Of a DNA stretch of 9,325 nt, positions 1 through 6,808 are shown piece after piece; positions within the stretch are counted from its first letter, which is position 1, and each line of letters starts with the position of its first letter. Source of the DNA: Actinomycetota bacterium (GTDB taxonomy: Bacteria; Actinomycetota; Nitriliruptoria; Nitriliruptorales; JAHWKO01); NCBI GenBank assembly GCA_019347855.1, contig JAHWKO010000087.1:1-9325 (forward strand), given 5' to 3'. Both the position numbers and the translations under genes were made by a program. The notes beneath the pieces are model-generated. The model saw nothing but the letters and a program-made list of their open reading frames with translations, did not search any database and had not been told where the DNA came from.

Positions 1-723
1 TCCGCAGGTGACGACCGTGCCGACGACGCCGGTCCCGGGCGCCGACCTGGTGCGGACCCCGAGGCTGAGTCCGAACCGGAACCCCAGCCTGAACCCCAGC
101 GGGAGCCAGCGCCCGAGCCGGAGCGGGAGCCGGAGCGGGAGCCGGAGCGGGAGCCGGAGCGGGAGCCGGAGCCGGAGCGGGAGCCGGAGCGGGAGCCGGA
201 GCCAGAGCCGGAGCCGGAGCCAGAGCCGGAGGCGGAGCCTGGGCCTGAGGCTCGGCCAGCTGCTCCGTCGGCGGCCGACGAGACGGTCGCACCTCGCGAG
301 AGCAAGCTCAGCCCCGCACAGATCCAGTCACGCCTGCGCGCTGGGCGCCGACCGGATTCGGTCGCCGAGGAGGCCGGAACGGACGTGGCGTGGGTCGAGC
401 GGTGGTTGCCGCCGATCCTCACGGAGCGGGCCCAGGTGCTGCAGGAGGCCAGGGCGTTGCACGTCGAGCGTCAGCGCAAGGGCCGATCTCGCCACCCGCT
501 GGGTGAGGCCGTGGCCGCCAACCTGCGACGTCGCAACCTCGAGCCCGACGAGGACGCGACCTGGTCGGTGAAGCGGCGCGCGGACGGTCGCTGGAGCATC
601 AACGTCCGGTACCGCTACCGCAACAAGACCCGCAGCGCGACCTGGGCGCTGGACCGCGAGGAGGGCGAGCTGTCACCGTCCAGTGACGCCGCCCGCGACC
701 TCGGCTGGACCGACCGCAGCTGA
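1..723 (+). CDS. sepH: Cell-division regulator SepH (DUF3071), N-terminus outside window
   Basis: Reading frame 1 is open from the first base to the TGA at 721-723, giving the last 240 residues of a protein whose start lies upstream. Visible residues 1-38 are acidic and Pro-rich. Residues 39-80 are alternating Glu-Pro/Glu-Arg dipeptides. From about residue 103 ([13 protein letters not shown]) there is a helix-turn-helix followed by an ILTERAQ segment. Residues 166-238 carry the [19 protein letters not shown] and TRSATWAL stretches typical of the DUF3071 core. Known: in Streptomyces and mycobacteria SepH binds FtsZ, promotes its assembly and supports septation, and the HTH is needed for function. 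Seen here: the HTH is separated from whatever lies upstream by a long charged linker, and the protein ends shortly after the DUF3071 core, without the long C-terminal tail of Streptomyces SepH. I assign the family from recalled motifs; the missing N-terminal part of DUF3071 should lie just upstream. Confidence 0.85.
   Translation, partial: SAGDDRADDAGPGRRPGADPEAESEPEPQPEPQREPAPEPEREPEREPEREPEREPEPEREPEREPEPEPEPEPEPEAEPGPEARPAAPSAADETVAPRESKLSPAQIQSRLRAGRRPDSVAEEAGTDVAWVERWLPPILTERAQVLQEARALHVERQRKGRSRHPLGEAVAANLRRRNLEPDEDATWSVKRRADGRWSINVRYRYRNKTRSATWALDREEGELSPSSDAARDLGWTDRS
115..240 (+). repeat. GAGCSG hexamer tandem repeat coding for Glu-Pro/Glu-Arg
   Basis: There are 21 consecutive 6-bp units. 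Most are GAGCCG or GAGCGG, alternating early as a 12-bp higher-order unit and drifting to GAGCCA, GAGGCG and GAGCCT at the 3' end. All lie in the sepH frame and encode the [12 protein letters not shown] linker. The near-identity of the first units and the decay of the later ones suggest growth by slippage or unequal recombination. A change in unit number would keep the frame, because each unit is two codons. Confidence 0.95.
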
Positions 724-745
724 GGGGCGCCCACGCGTCGCGCCG

Positions 746-751
746 TACCAT
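746..751 (+). promoter_or_regulatory. Possible -10 box (TACCAT) before the lipoprotein gene
   Basis: TACCAT fits the actinobacterial -10 pattern TANNNT and lies in the 37-bp gap between the sepH stop and the GTG at 761, nine bases before that codon. No Shine-Dalgarno sequence precedes this GTG, so a leaderless or very short-leader transcript is possible. No convincing -35 element is seen. This is a weak call; the downstream genes could equally be read through from sepH. Confidence 0.25.
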
Positions 752-760
752 CTGGGCGTC

Positions 761-1504
761 GTGATCCGCCTCCTCCACCTCCCCGTCGTGCTGCTGCTCG
801 GCCTGGCCGTGGCGGCCTGCGCCTCCGCGCCCGCGGACGAGCCGTCCGTCGATCCTGCCGCCGTCCAGGAGCTCCACGCCGGCATGGCGGACGTCGCCTC
901 GTCCCAAGCCGTGGCGGACCGCGATCTGGCCGCGGCGGTCGAGGCGGTGAGGCAGCTCGACGGGATCATCGCCGGCTTGCGCGACCCCGCGCAGGTCGAC
1001 GAGGCGAAGGGGACCTGGCCCCGGGTCGAGGCGGCCTGGTCAGCGGCCTCTCCGGAGGGGCTGCGCGACGGGCTCGTGGACCTGGCGACCGCAGTGGACG
1101 AGGCCCGGATCGCGCTCGACCGGGTCCGCGACCAGATCACCGACGAGGAGTGGCTGGTCGAGTACCTCGATGCCGAGGACGAGGTGCTGCGCCGGACCCG
1201 CTCGTACGCCGAGACCGCAGACGCGCTGGCGCGATCCCTGCAGCGGTACTGGCCCACCTACCAGGACCTGCACGACCGGACCGGCCGTTTCGTCGAGCAG
1301 CGCTGGTTCTACCGCACCCCGCAGGAGGCTGCGGACGCCTACGAGCTCGCGGTCCAGCCGCTGCTCCCGGAGCTGTCGGCCGCACAGGAGGCGATCGCCG
1401 GGGCCCGGGACGCTCGTGACGACGCCGCTCGCGCGGTGAACGAGGCGGTCGAGGCGGCACGGGACGAGTGGGAGGACCGGCCCTCCCCGTCCCCTGCGGG
1501 ATGA
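761..1504 (+). CDS. Helical lipoprotein of unknown function
   Basis: This is a 247-residue protein. The GTG at 761 is chosen because it puts a short basic N-terminus (MIRLLH) directly before a hydrophobic segment and a lipobox VAAC with Cys20, the expected site of lipidation and signal peptidase II cleavage. An earlier in-frame GTG at 683 would put a non-hydrophobic stretch before the signal and overlap sepH. The mature part is rich in Ala, Glu, Asp and Arg and looks almost wholly alpha-helical, possibly coiled-coil (about residues 45-135 and 195-240). A Trp/Tyr-rich centre lies around residues 125-195 (DEEWLVEYLD, QRWFYRT). I recognise no family. Its stop overlaps the start of the M48 protease as ATGA, so the two are probably translated together, and it may be a surface-exposed partner or adaptor of that protease. 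That last point is inference from position only. Confidence 0.8.
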   Translation: MIRLLHLPVVLLLGLAVAACASAPADEPSVDPAAVQELHAGMADVASSQAVADRDLAAAVEAVRQLDGIIAGLRDPAQVDEAKGTWPRVEAAWSAASPEGLRDGLVDLATAVDEARIALDRVRDQITDEEWLVEYLDAEDEVLRRTRSYAETADALARSLQRYWPTYQDLHDRTGRFVEQRWFYRTPQEAADAYELAVQPLLPELSAAQEAIAGARDARDDAARAVNEAVEAARDEWEDRPSPSPAG

Positions 1505-2862
1505 GCCAGGACGCGACGACCGGCGGTGTGGCCGCCCGCGAGTCCCGCGGTGCCGACCGCCCGTGGGCGCACCTCGTGCTCGCCGTCGGGCTCGCCACGG
1601 CTGGGGTGATCGCCACGGTGTGGCGTCCGTCCGCGCCACCGTCACCCACGGTGACCACGGACCTCGACCGGTTCGGTCCCGAGGTGCTCGTCGTGGTCCG
1701 CGCCTACGTGGCGCCCAGGCGGATCGGGGCGCTGATCGCGCTCGTGGCATCGGTCGCGATCCCGGTGTGGGCCGTGACGACGAGCACGGGCCGGCGGCTC
1801 GTGGACCGGCTCGCTGGCGGCGACCGGTGGTGGCCGGCTCGGGGCGCGTGGGTGGCCATGGCCATCACCGTGACCGTCGATCTCGTGCGGATGCCGGTCG
1901 CTTACGCCCTCGGGTACGTGCAGGACGGCGTCTACGGGTTCCGCACCGCCGGGCTCGCGGGGTGGCTGCGAGACTGGGTCCTGGTCCACGGTGTCAGATG
2001 GCTGCTGGCCGGCGTCGGCGCAGCCGGGTTCGTGTGGCTCCTGCGGCGTTGGCCGGGGGGGTGGCGTTGGATCGTGGTGTGGGCCGCGACGGCGGCGACG
2101 GCCGCGGTGATGCTGCTCGGACCGCTGCTGTTCGAGCCCCTCTGGATGCCGACACGGACCTTGGAGGACGGACCGGTCCGTCGGGCCGTCACCCCCGTCC
2201 TCGAACGCGCCGGTCTCGACGACATCCCGCTGCTGGTCGGGGACGCGAGCCGCCGGACGACGAAGGCGAACGCGTACGTGAGCGGGCTCGGTCCATCCCG
2301 GCGGGTCGTGCTCTACGACACGCTGCTCGAGCTCGAACCGGACCAGATCGCCTGGGTGGTCGCCCACGAGATCGCCCACCGTGAGCACCGCGACGTCGCC
2401 CGTGGCGTCCTCGTCACCGCCACCGGGCTGTTGCCGGGCGCCCTGCTGCTCGACCGGGTCCTGCGGTCCCGGTGGGTGTCCCTACGGTTCGGGTTCCGCG
2501 GCGATGGCGACCCCCGGACCGTCGCGGTCGCCCTCGCGTTCCTCGCGGTCGCGACGGTGGTGACCTCGCCCGTGGCCAACGCGATCTCCCGCCGCGCCGA
2601 GGCGGCAGCCGACCACCGCGCGACGCTGCTGACCGAGGACGCCGTCGCGGCGATCGCGCTCCAGCGGACGTTCGTCGTGCGGGACCTCGCCGATCCAGAT
2701 CGGCCAGCATGGGTCAGCGCGCTGTGGGGAACGCACCCGGCCCCCGGTGAGCGCATCCGGTCGGCCGCCGGCACGGCGCAGCGCCGAGGGTGGCCGTTGC
2801 CGAGCGTCGGGGAGCTCCGCGACCGCCTCGCCCCCGTCCGCCACCCCCGCATCGCGGACTGA
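1501..2862 (+). CDS. M48 family (Ste24/CAAX protease 1-like) membrane metalloprotease
   Basis: This is a 453-residue multi-pass membrane zinc protease. About five hydrophobic segments lie before residue 220 and two more after the active site, roughly the seven expected of Ste24-type enzymes. The zinc site is HEIAH (His289, Glu290, His293), and the third ligand is probably Glu367 in a RRAEAAAD segment, the ExxxD motif of the family. Before the active site lie the family signatures GDASRRTTKANAYVSGLG and RRVVLYDTLLE. Known: the yeast and human relatives cleave prenylated CAAX proteins and clear blocked translocons; bacterial substrates are mostly unknown and CAAX prenylation is not expected here, so a role in membrane-protein quality control is an inference. 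ATG 1501 is chosen because it overlaps the lipoprotein stop (ATGA); the GTG at 1468 is an alternative. The next gene starts 2 bp after its stop, so an operon is likely. Confidence 0.93.
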   Translation: MSQDATTGGVAARESRGADRPWAHLVLAVGLATAGVIATVWRPSAPPSPTVTTDLDRFGPEVLVVVRAYVAPRRIGALIALVASVAIPVWAVTTSTGRRLVDRLAGGDRWWPARGAWVAMAITVTVDLVRMPVAYALGYVQDGVYGFRTAGLAGWLRDWVLVHGVRWLLAGVGAAGFVWLLRRWPGGWRWIVVWAATAATAAVMLLGPLLFEPLWMPTRTLEDGPVRRAVTPVLERAGLDDIPLLVGDASRRTTKANAYVSGLGPSRRVVLYDTLLELEPDQIAWVVAHEIAHREHRDVARGVLVTATGLLPGALLLDRVLRSRWVSLRFGFRGDGDPRTVAVALAFLAVATVVTSPVANAISRRAEAAADHRATLLTEDAVAAIALQRTFVVRDLADPDRPAWVSALWGTHPAPGERIRSAAGTAQRRGWPLPSVGELRDRLAPVRHPRIAD

Positions 2863-2864
2863 TC

Positions 2865-4007
2865 ATGCGGCTCCTCTGGCTCACCAACGACCTCCCCCCG
2901 CGAGCGGGCGGGATCGAAAGGTTCGTCGACGACCTCGCCCGGCGGGCGTGGCCGGACACCACGCTCGTGCTCGGACCCCGCCACCAGGGGTACGAGGACC
3001 ACGATGCCAGCGTCCCGTACGACGTCCGCAGGATCGCCGATCGGGTGCTCCCCACGCCCTCGACCCTCCGGTCGGTCCGACAGGCCGCGCGCGTCCACCG
3101 TCCGGATGTGGTGATCCTGGGAGCCGCCTGGCCGCTTGGCGAGCTGGCCGCCGCCCTCCACCGGGACCCGGGGGTGCCCGTGATCGGGCTCACGCACGGT
3201 CACGAGGCGGGGATGGCCTCGGTCGGGCTCGGGTGGCTGGTCCGGCGCGCGCTGCGGGATCTGGACGCGGCGACGACGATCAGCGACCACACCGAGGGGG
3301 TGCTGCGACCGCACCTGCCCGAGGGACGGACGCACCGGTTGTCGCCCGGCGTGGACATCGCGTCGTTCTCGCCCGACGTCGGAGACTCGGGCTTCCGTCA
3401 GCGGTGGGGTATCCCTGCGGACGCACCGCTGGTCGGGTGCATCTCGCGGCTGGTGAAGCGCAAGGGTCAGGATGTCCTGCTCGACGCGTGGCCGGTGATC
3501 CGCCGACGCCATCCGGATGCGTGGTTGGCGCTCGTCGGGGAGGGACCGATGGCACGGGACCTGCGGGACCGCGCCGCGCAGCTCGGTAGGTCCGCGCAGA
3601 TCGTCCTCACCGGCGGGCTCCCCTGGGAGGATCTCCCCGCGGCCTACGCCGCGACCGATGTGTTCGCGATGCCGTGCCGGACGCGGTGGTTCGGCACCGA
3701 CGTCGAGGGTCTGGGGATGGTCTACCTCGAGGCGCAGGCGTGCGGGGTGCCGCCCGTCGCCGGACGCTCGGGCGGGGCGCCGGAGGCCGTGCGTGACGGG
3801 GAGACCGGGTTGGTCGTCGATGGCACCGACCCGGTTGCCGTCGCTGGTGCGGTGGGCGAGCTCCTGGACGACCCGGTCCGCCGCCGCGGCATGGGTATCG
3901 CAGGGCGGGTGTGGGTCGAACGTCGGTGGTCGTGGGACGTGGTGGTCGCCCGGTTCCGCGAGCTCGTCACGGGCGTGGTCGAGCGCGGGGTCACCCCTGG
4001 ATCGTGA
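2865..4007 (+). CDS. pimB: GT4 glycosyltransferase, PimB'-like mannosyltransferase
   Basis: This is a 380-residue GT-B fold enzyme. The N-terminal domain opens with LLWLTNDLPPRAGGIERF, the acceptor-side glycine-rich loop typical of PimB'-like enzymes, with GLTHGHEAG around residues 108-116. The C-terminal donor domain has SRLVKRKGQD (Arg195 and Lys200, expected to bind the nucleotide diphosphate), GEGP, and an E-x7-E motif in EGLGMVYLE (Glu281, Glu289), followed by GGAPEAV. The segment MPCRT...DVEGLG is especially like the actinobacterial PimB' group. Known: PimB' adds the second mannose from GDP-mannose to the inositol of phosphatidylinositol monomannoside on the cytoplasmic face of the membrane. 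The GT4 call is firm; the exact acceptor is less certain, since related GT4 enzymes use other lipids. ATG 2865, 2 bp after the protease stop, gives the family-typical N-terminus. The 3' end overlaps the convergent EEP gene by 17 bp. Confidence 0.82.
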   Translation: MRLLWLTNDLPPRAGGIERFVDDLARRAWPDTTLVLGPRHQGYEDHDASVPYDVRRIADRVLPTPSTLRSVRQAARVHRPDVVILGAAWPLGELAAALHRDPGVPVIGLTHGHEAGMASVGLGWLVRRALRDLDAATTISDHTEGVLRPHLPEGRTHRLSPGVDIASFSPDVGDSGFRQRWGIPADAPLVGCISRLVKRKGQDVLLDAWPVIRRRHPDAWLALVGEGPMARDLRDRAAQLGRSAQIVLTGGLPWEDLPAAYAATDVFAMPCRTRWFGTDVEGLGMVYLEAQACGVPPVAGRSGGAPEAVRDGETGLVVDGTDPVAVAGAVGELLDDPVRRRGMGIAGRVWVERRWSWDVVVARFRELVTGVVERGVTPGS

Positions 4008-5916
4008 TGGTCACCGCGACGCCGAGGTGGTCGGAGGCGGTGCTCTCGGGGACGTGCAGATCCGACGCGGCCAGCGGTTCCGAGATGTAGATGTGGTCGA
4101 TCGGGTCCACGGGATCGGTGGACGGGTACGTCGGGACGCCCAGGACCTGGTCGGGGTCGTGCGAGGGCGGAGGCGGTCCGACCGTCGCGTTGGCCAGGAG
4201 GTCCGACAGCGGCTCGAGCTCCGGCGCCTCCGGTGCGCCGTTCATGTCTCCGAGCACGACGGTGGGGAAGCCCGACCTCCGTAGGTCGCTGGCGATCCCA
4301 GCGACCTGGTCGGCCTGCTCCCCGCGGATCGCCGGCTCGTCATCGACGTGGTGCAGGTGCGTCACGACCACCCCGAGGTCGCGGTCCCCGATCTCCACGA
4401 CGGCGGACAGCGCGCTCCGACGCATCGCCGTGTCGCCCCTGGGTAGAGGATCGACGCGAACATCCCGGACCGGGTAGCGGCTGAGCAGCGCGTTGCCCCA
4501 GACCTCGTCCGCGGCCGGAGCGAAGACGTAGGGCAGCCCGACCGCCTCGGCGAGCACCGGCAGGACGTCGACCGACGCGGTGGTGAGCCATCCGCGGTCG
4601 ACCTCGTTCAACGCGACGATGTCGGGGTCCTCGCGTCGGATCACCTCGGCGAGGCGGTCGACGCTGAGTGCACCCACCGTGTCGAACCCCATCCGGATGT
4701 TGTAGGTCATGAGCCGCACGGGGAAGTCCCCGTCCCCGTCCCGTTGGAGCTGGCGTTGCTGGGTGGCGACGGCGGCGGTCGCCACCAGCGTGGCGACCAC
4801 GATCGTCCCTGTCAGTGCGGGACCGAACCAGCCGCCTCCAGGCACGGGCCCCGCCGGCCTGGTCGCGATCAGGACGCCCGCCACGACGGCGGCACCGATC
4901 CAGAGCAGCACGCTGTTGTCGAACGGGAGCGGGATGTCGTAGCTGGCGTAGTACCCGAAGATGACGACGAACATGAGCATCAGGCCGCCGGCGGCGGCGG
5001 ACCCGCGACCGAGCGGTCCCCGGCGACCCGCGGCCCATCCGACCGTCGCAACGGTCATCCCGAGCCCGACCGTCAGGAGCACCTGACCGCCGGCGACCAC
5101 CTCCCGGACGTCGAACGGCATCGGCGCCGACCAGGTTGCGTAGAGGCCCAGCGCCACGAGGGCGGCGGCGACGCCGCCGCCGAGGCGCGAGGGTTCCCGA
5201 CGCAGGAGCAGCACCGATGCGATGGCGAGCGCGTGGCCGACACCGAGCACGACGATGGCGGCCACCGGCATCAGGTCAGCCTCGACGGCGATACGACCCG
5301 GCACCCCGACGATCCCGTGCAGCGCGAGGACCGGACCGATCGCGACCCACGGCCACGCCGGACCTGGGACGGGCTCCGCCGCGCTCGCCGTCCAGGTGGC
5401 GAGCGTGAAGAGCGCGAGCAGCAGGAACGTGCCGATCCACCCCCCGGCACCGTCGCGCCAGACGAGCCCCACGGTCCGCAGACCCCCGTGCAGCACGACA
5501 TCCAGTCCGAGCCCCGCCAGGAACCCGAAGGCGACGGTGCGGCGAGGCAGGGCCCCGGCCGCGACGGCCACGAGCCACCCGAGCGCCGCCGCGGTCATCA
5601 GCGTGCTGGCAGCGAGCTGGGGCGCACCTCCCGAGGTCGCCTGGAGCAGGAGCCGGGAGGTCACGAGCAGCGCTGCCAGCACGAGCGCCGTGGGGCGCGG
5701 TCCGGCCCATCGCGCGATCGGCGCCACCGCTGCAGCAGCTACGAAGGGGATCAGCGCGTACAGACCCATCTGTTCGGCCGGGGTCGACCCGGCATCGGCG
5801 AAGATGAACTGCACCGACGGGCCGAACGCGCGGAGCGCCTCGATGACCAGCATCACGCCGATCGCGGCCGCGGTGACCGATGCCAGCGCGACGATCTGAC
5901 GACGACGGAGATCCAC
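3991..5916 (-). CDS. Multi-pass membrane protein with C-terminal EEP hydrolase domain
   Basis: This is a 641-residue protein. Residues 1-395 hold about 12-13 hydrophobic segments. Residues 398-641 form a complete endonuclease/exonuclease/phosphatase domain: MTYNIRMG (Asn406), IVALNEVD (Glu438), VVLGDMNG (Asp557, Asn559), DHIYIS (Asp607, His608) and SDHLGV (Asp629, His630). All catalytic positions of the fold appear present, so an active metal-dependent phosphodiesterase or phosphomonoesterase is expected. A secreted nuclease would not need such a membrane part, so a lipid-linked or membrane-near substrate is more likely (inference). An odd number of segments with a basic N-terminus (RRR) would place the EEP domain outside the membrane, but the count is uncertain. 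GTG 5916 is chosen because AGGAG lies four bases before it and the protein then starts just before the first hydrophobic segment; the frame extends to 6114 but would overlap the divergent esterase. Tail-to-tail with pimB. Confidence 0.9.
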   Translation of the reverse strand: MDLRRRQIVALASVTAAAIGVMLVIEALRAFGPSVQFIFADAGSTPAEQMGLYALIPFVAAAAVAPIARWAGPRPTALVLAALLVTSRLLLQATSGGAPQLAASTLMTAAALGWLVAVAAGALPRRTVAFGFLAGLGLDVVLHGGLRTVGLVWRDGAGGWIGTFLLLALFTLATWTASAAEPVPGPAWPWVAIGPVLALHGIVGVPGRIAVEADLMPVAAIVVLGVGHALAIASVLLLRREPSRLGGGVAAALVALGLYATWSAPMPFDVREVVAGGQVLLTVGLGMTVATVGWAAGRRGPLGRGSAAAGGLMLMFVVIFGYYASYDIPLPFDNSVLLWIGAAVVAGVLIATRPAGPVPGGGWFGPALTGTIVVATLVATAAVATQQRQLQRDGDGDFPVRLMTYNIRMGFDTVGALSVDRLAEVIRREDPDIVALNEVDRGWLTTASVDVLPVLAEAVGLPYVFAPAADEVWGNALLSRYPVRDVRVDPLPRGDTAMRRSALSAVVEIGDRDLGVVVTHLHHVDDEPAIRGEQADQVAGIASDLRRSGFPTVVLGDMNGAPEAPELEPLSDLLANATVGPPPPSHDPDQVLGVPTYPSTDPVDPIDHIYISEPLAASDLHVPESTASDHLGVAVTITIQG

Positions 5917-5920
5917 CCGG

Positions 5921-5925
5921 CTCCT
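5921..5925 (-). promoter_or_regulatory. Ribosome binding site of the EEP membrane protein
   Basis: On the minus strand this reads AGGAG, four bases before the GTG at 5916. It decides the start against the longer frame that reaches 6114. Confidence 0.7.
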
Positions 5926-5944
5926 ACGGACGTTGCGGACGGGG

Positions 5945-5950
5945 AGCGTA
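5945..5950 (-). promoter_or_regulatory. Possible -10 box (TACGCT) for the EEP gene
   Basis: Read on the minus strand, TACGCT fits TANNNT and would give a transcript starting near 5938, leaving a leader of about 20 bases that includes the AGGAG site. No clear -35 element is seen. Support is the pattern and its position in a 91-bp divergent gap that must hold two promoters. Confidence 0.3.
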
Positions 5951-5971
5951 GGGCGCGACCACCGCGACCGG

Positions 5972-5977
5972 TACGTT
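5972..5977 (+). promoter_or_regulatory. Possible -10 box (TACGTT) for the esterase gene
   Basis: TACGTT fits TANNNT and would place the transcript start near 5984, about 24 bases before the GTG at 6008 and upstream of the AGGTGA site. No clear -35 element is visible. Together with the opposite-strand candidate at 5945-5950 it makes a compact back-to-back promoter pair. Confidence 0.3.
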
Positions 5978-5997
5978 CCCGCCCGTCCCGAGACGAC

Positions 5998-6003
5998 AGG
6001 TGA
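5998..6003 (+). promoter_or_regulatory. Ribosome binding site of the esterase
   Basis: AGGTGA is a perfect match to part of the 16S anti-Shine-Dalgarno complement (AGGAGGUGA) and lies four bases before the GTG at 6008. It supports that start over the upstream in-frame GTG at 5933, which would add about 25 residues without family similarity and overlap the presumed promoter. Confidence 0.65.
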
Positions 6004-6007
6004 GGAC

Positions 6008-6808
6008 GTGAGCGACCGGTACCCGGTGATCGACGGCGCAGAGGCGTGGTCCTCGGAGGGGACGGGAGCCAACGCCGCGATCGGGGTCGCGGTGGTGCAC
6101 GGGTTCTCCGGCAACCCGAACTCGACCCGTCCGTTGGGGGTGCGGCTCGCCGAGGACGGCTACACGGTGGAGGTACCGCGCCTCCCGGGCCACGGCACCC
6201 ACTGGCGGGACATGTCCCGCTACCGCTACGCGGACTGGCGTGGCACGGTCCACCGACTGGTGGATGACCTGCAGCGCCGGTGCGAGCAGGTCGTGCTGGT
6301 GGGACTCTCGATGGGTGGGCTCATCGCGCTGGACGAGACCGCGCGCCGGTGCCGCTCGGGCCAGCATCGGATCGCGGGGGTGGTCACGATCAACGCGCCG
6401 GTCCTGAACGTCGACAGCGCGTTGGCGAAGCTCAACCCGATCCTGCAGTACGTGATCCCGGTCGCGCCGCGCGATCTCGCCGGCCTGCCGAGCAACGACA
6501 TCGCGAAGGAGGGGGCCGACGAGCGGGCCTACGCGATGGTGCCCGCCAAGGCCGGCTACTCGGTCCAGCGCGAGTACCCACGGATCCGCCGGCGACTCGA
6601 GGAGGTCGACGTGCCCCTGCTGGTCATGCAGGCGGAGCAGGACCACACCGTCCCCGTCACGAACGCCGACGCGATCGTCGAGCACGTGGGGAGCCAGGAC
6701 GTCGAGCGGGCATCCCTGGAGCGCTCGTACCACGTCGCGACGCTCGACCACGACGCGGACCTGATCGCCGAGCGTGTGCGCGACTTCATCGGGCGCGTCA
6801 CCAGCTGA
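6008..6808 (+). CDS. Alpha/beta-hydrolase carboxylesterase (Est30/monoacylglycerol lipase-like)
   Basis: This is a 266-residue cytoplasmic hydrolase without signal peptide. The oxyanion strand is VVHGFSGNP, followed by LAEDGYTVEVPRLPGHGTHW, which is typical of the Est30/YvaK-type carboxylesterases. The nucleophile elbow is GLSMGG with Ser101. The acid is probably Asp212 in AEQDHTVP, and the base His242 in SYHVATLDHD, a close match to the GHVITLD segment of Bacillus Est30. Known relatives hydrolyse short- to medium-chain esters or monoacylglycerols; the natural substrate cannot be read from the sequence. It is divergent from the EEP membrane protein and could be co-regulated with it through the shared 91-bp region. 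Its 3' end overlaps the caspase-like gene tail to tail by 11 bp. Confidence 0.92.
   Translation: MSDRYPVIDGAEAWSSEGTGANAAIGVAVVHGFSGNPNSTRPLGVRLAEDGYTVEVPRLPGHGTHWRDMSRYRYADWRGTVHRLVDDLQRRCEQVVLVGLSMGGLIALDETARRCRSGQHRIAGVVTINAPVLNVDSALAKLNPILQYVIPVAPRDLAGLPSNDIAKEGADERAYAMVPAKAGYSVQREYPRIRRRLEEVDVPLLVMQAEQDHTVPVTNADAIVEHVGSQDVERASLERSYHVATLDHDADLIAERVRDFIGRVTS

Noticed and set aside
8..571. A plus-strand frame with long Arg-Ser/Gly-Ser repeats, like a eukaryotic SR protein
   Set aside because: It is the shifted reading of the GAGCSG hexamer repeat. Frame 1 across the same bases gives the conserved SepH HTH and DUF3071 core.
2313..3512. A 399-codon minus-strand open frame across the M48 and pimB genes
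   Set aside because: It is low-complexity, spans two clearly conserved plus-strand genes and their junction, and shows no domain motif.
3987..3998. Short GGGG/CCCC hairpin at the pimB/EEP convergent junction as a bidirectional terminator
   Set aside because: The stem is only four pairs with no T-tract, too weak to support a call.
4744..6003. A 419-codon plus-strand open frame opposite the EEP membrane protein
   Set aside because: Its composition (Arg, Gly, Asp, His, Pro) is typical of an antisense shadow in high-GC DNA. The opposite strand has a full catalytic domain, membrane helices and a ribosome site.
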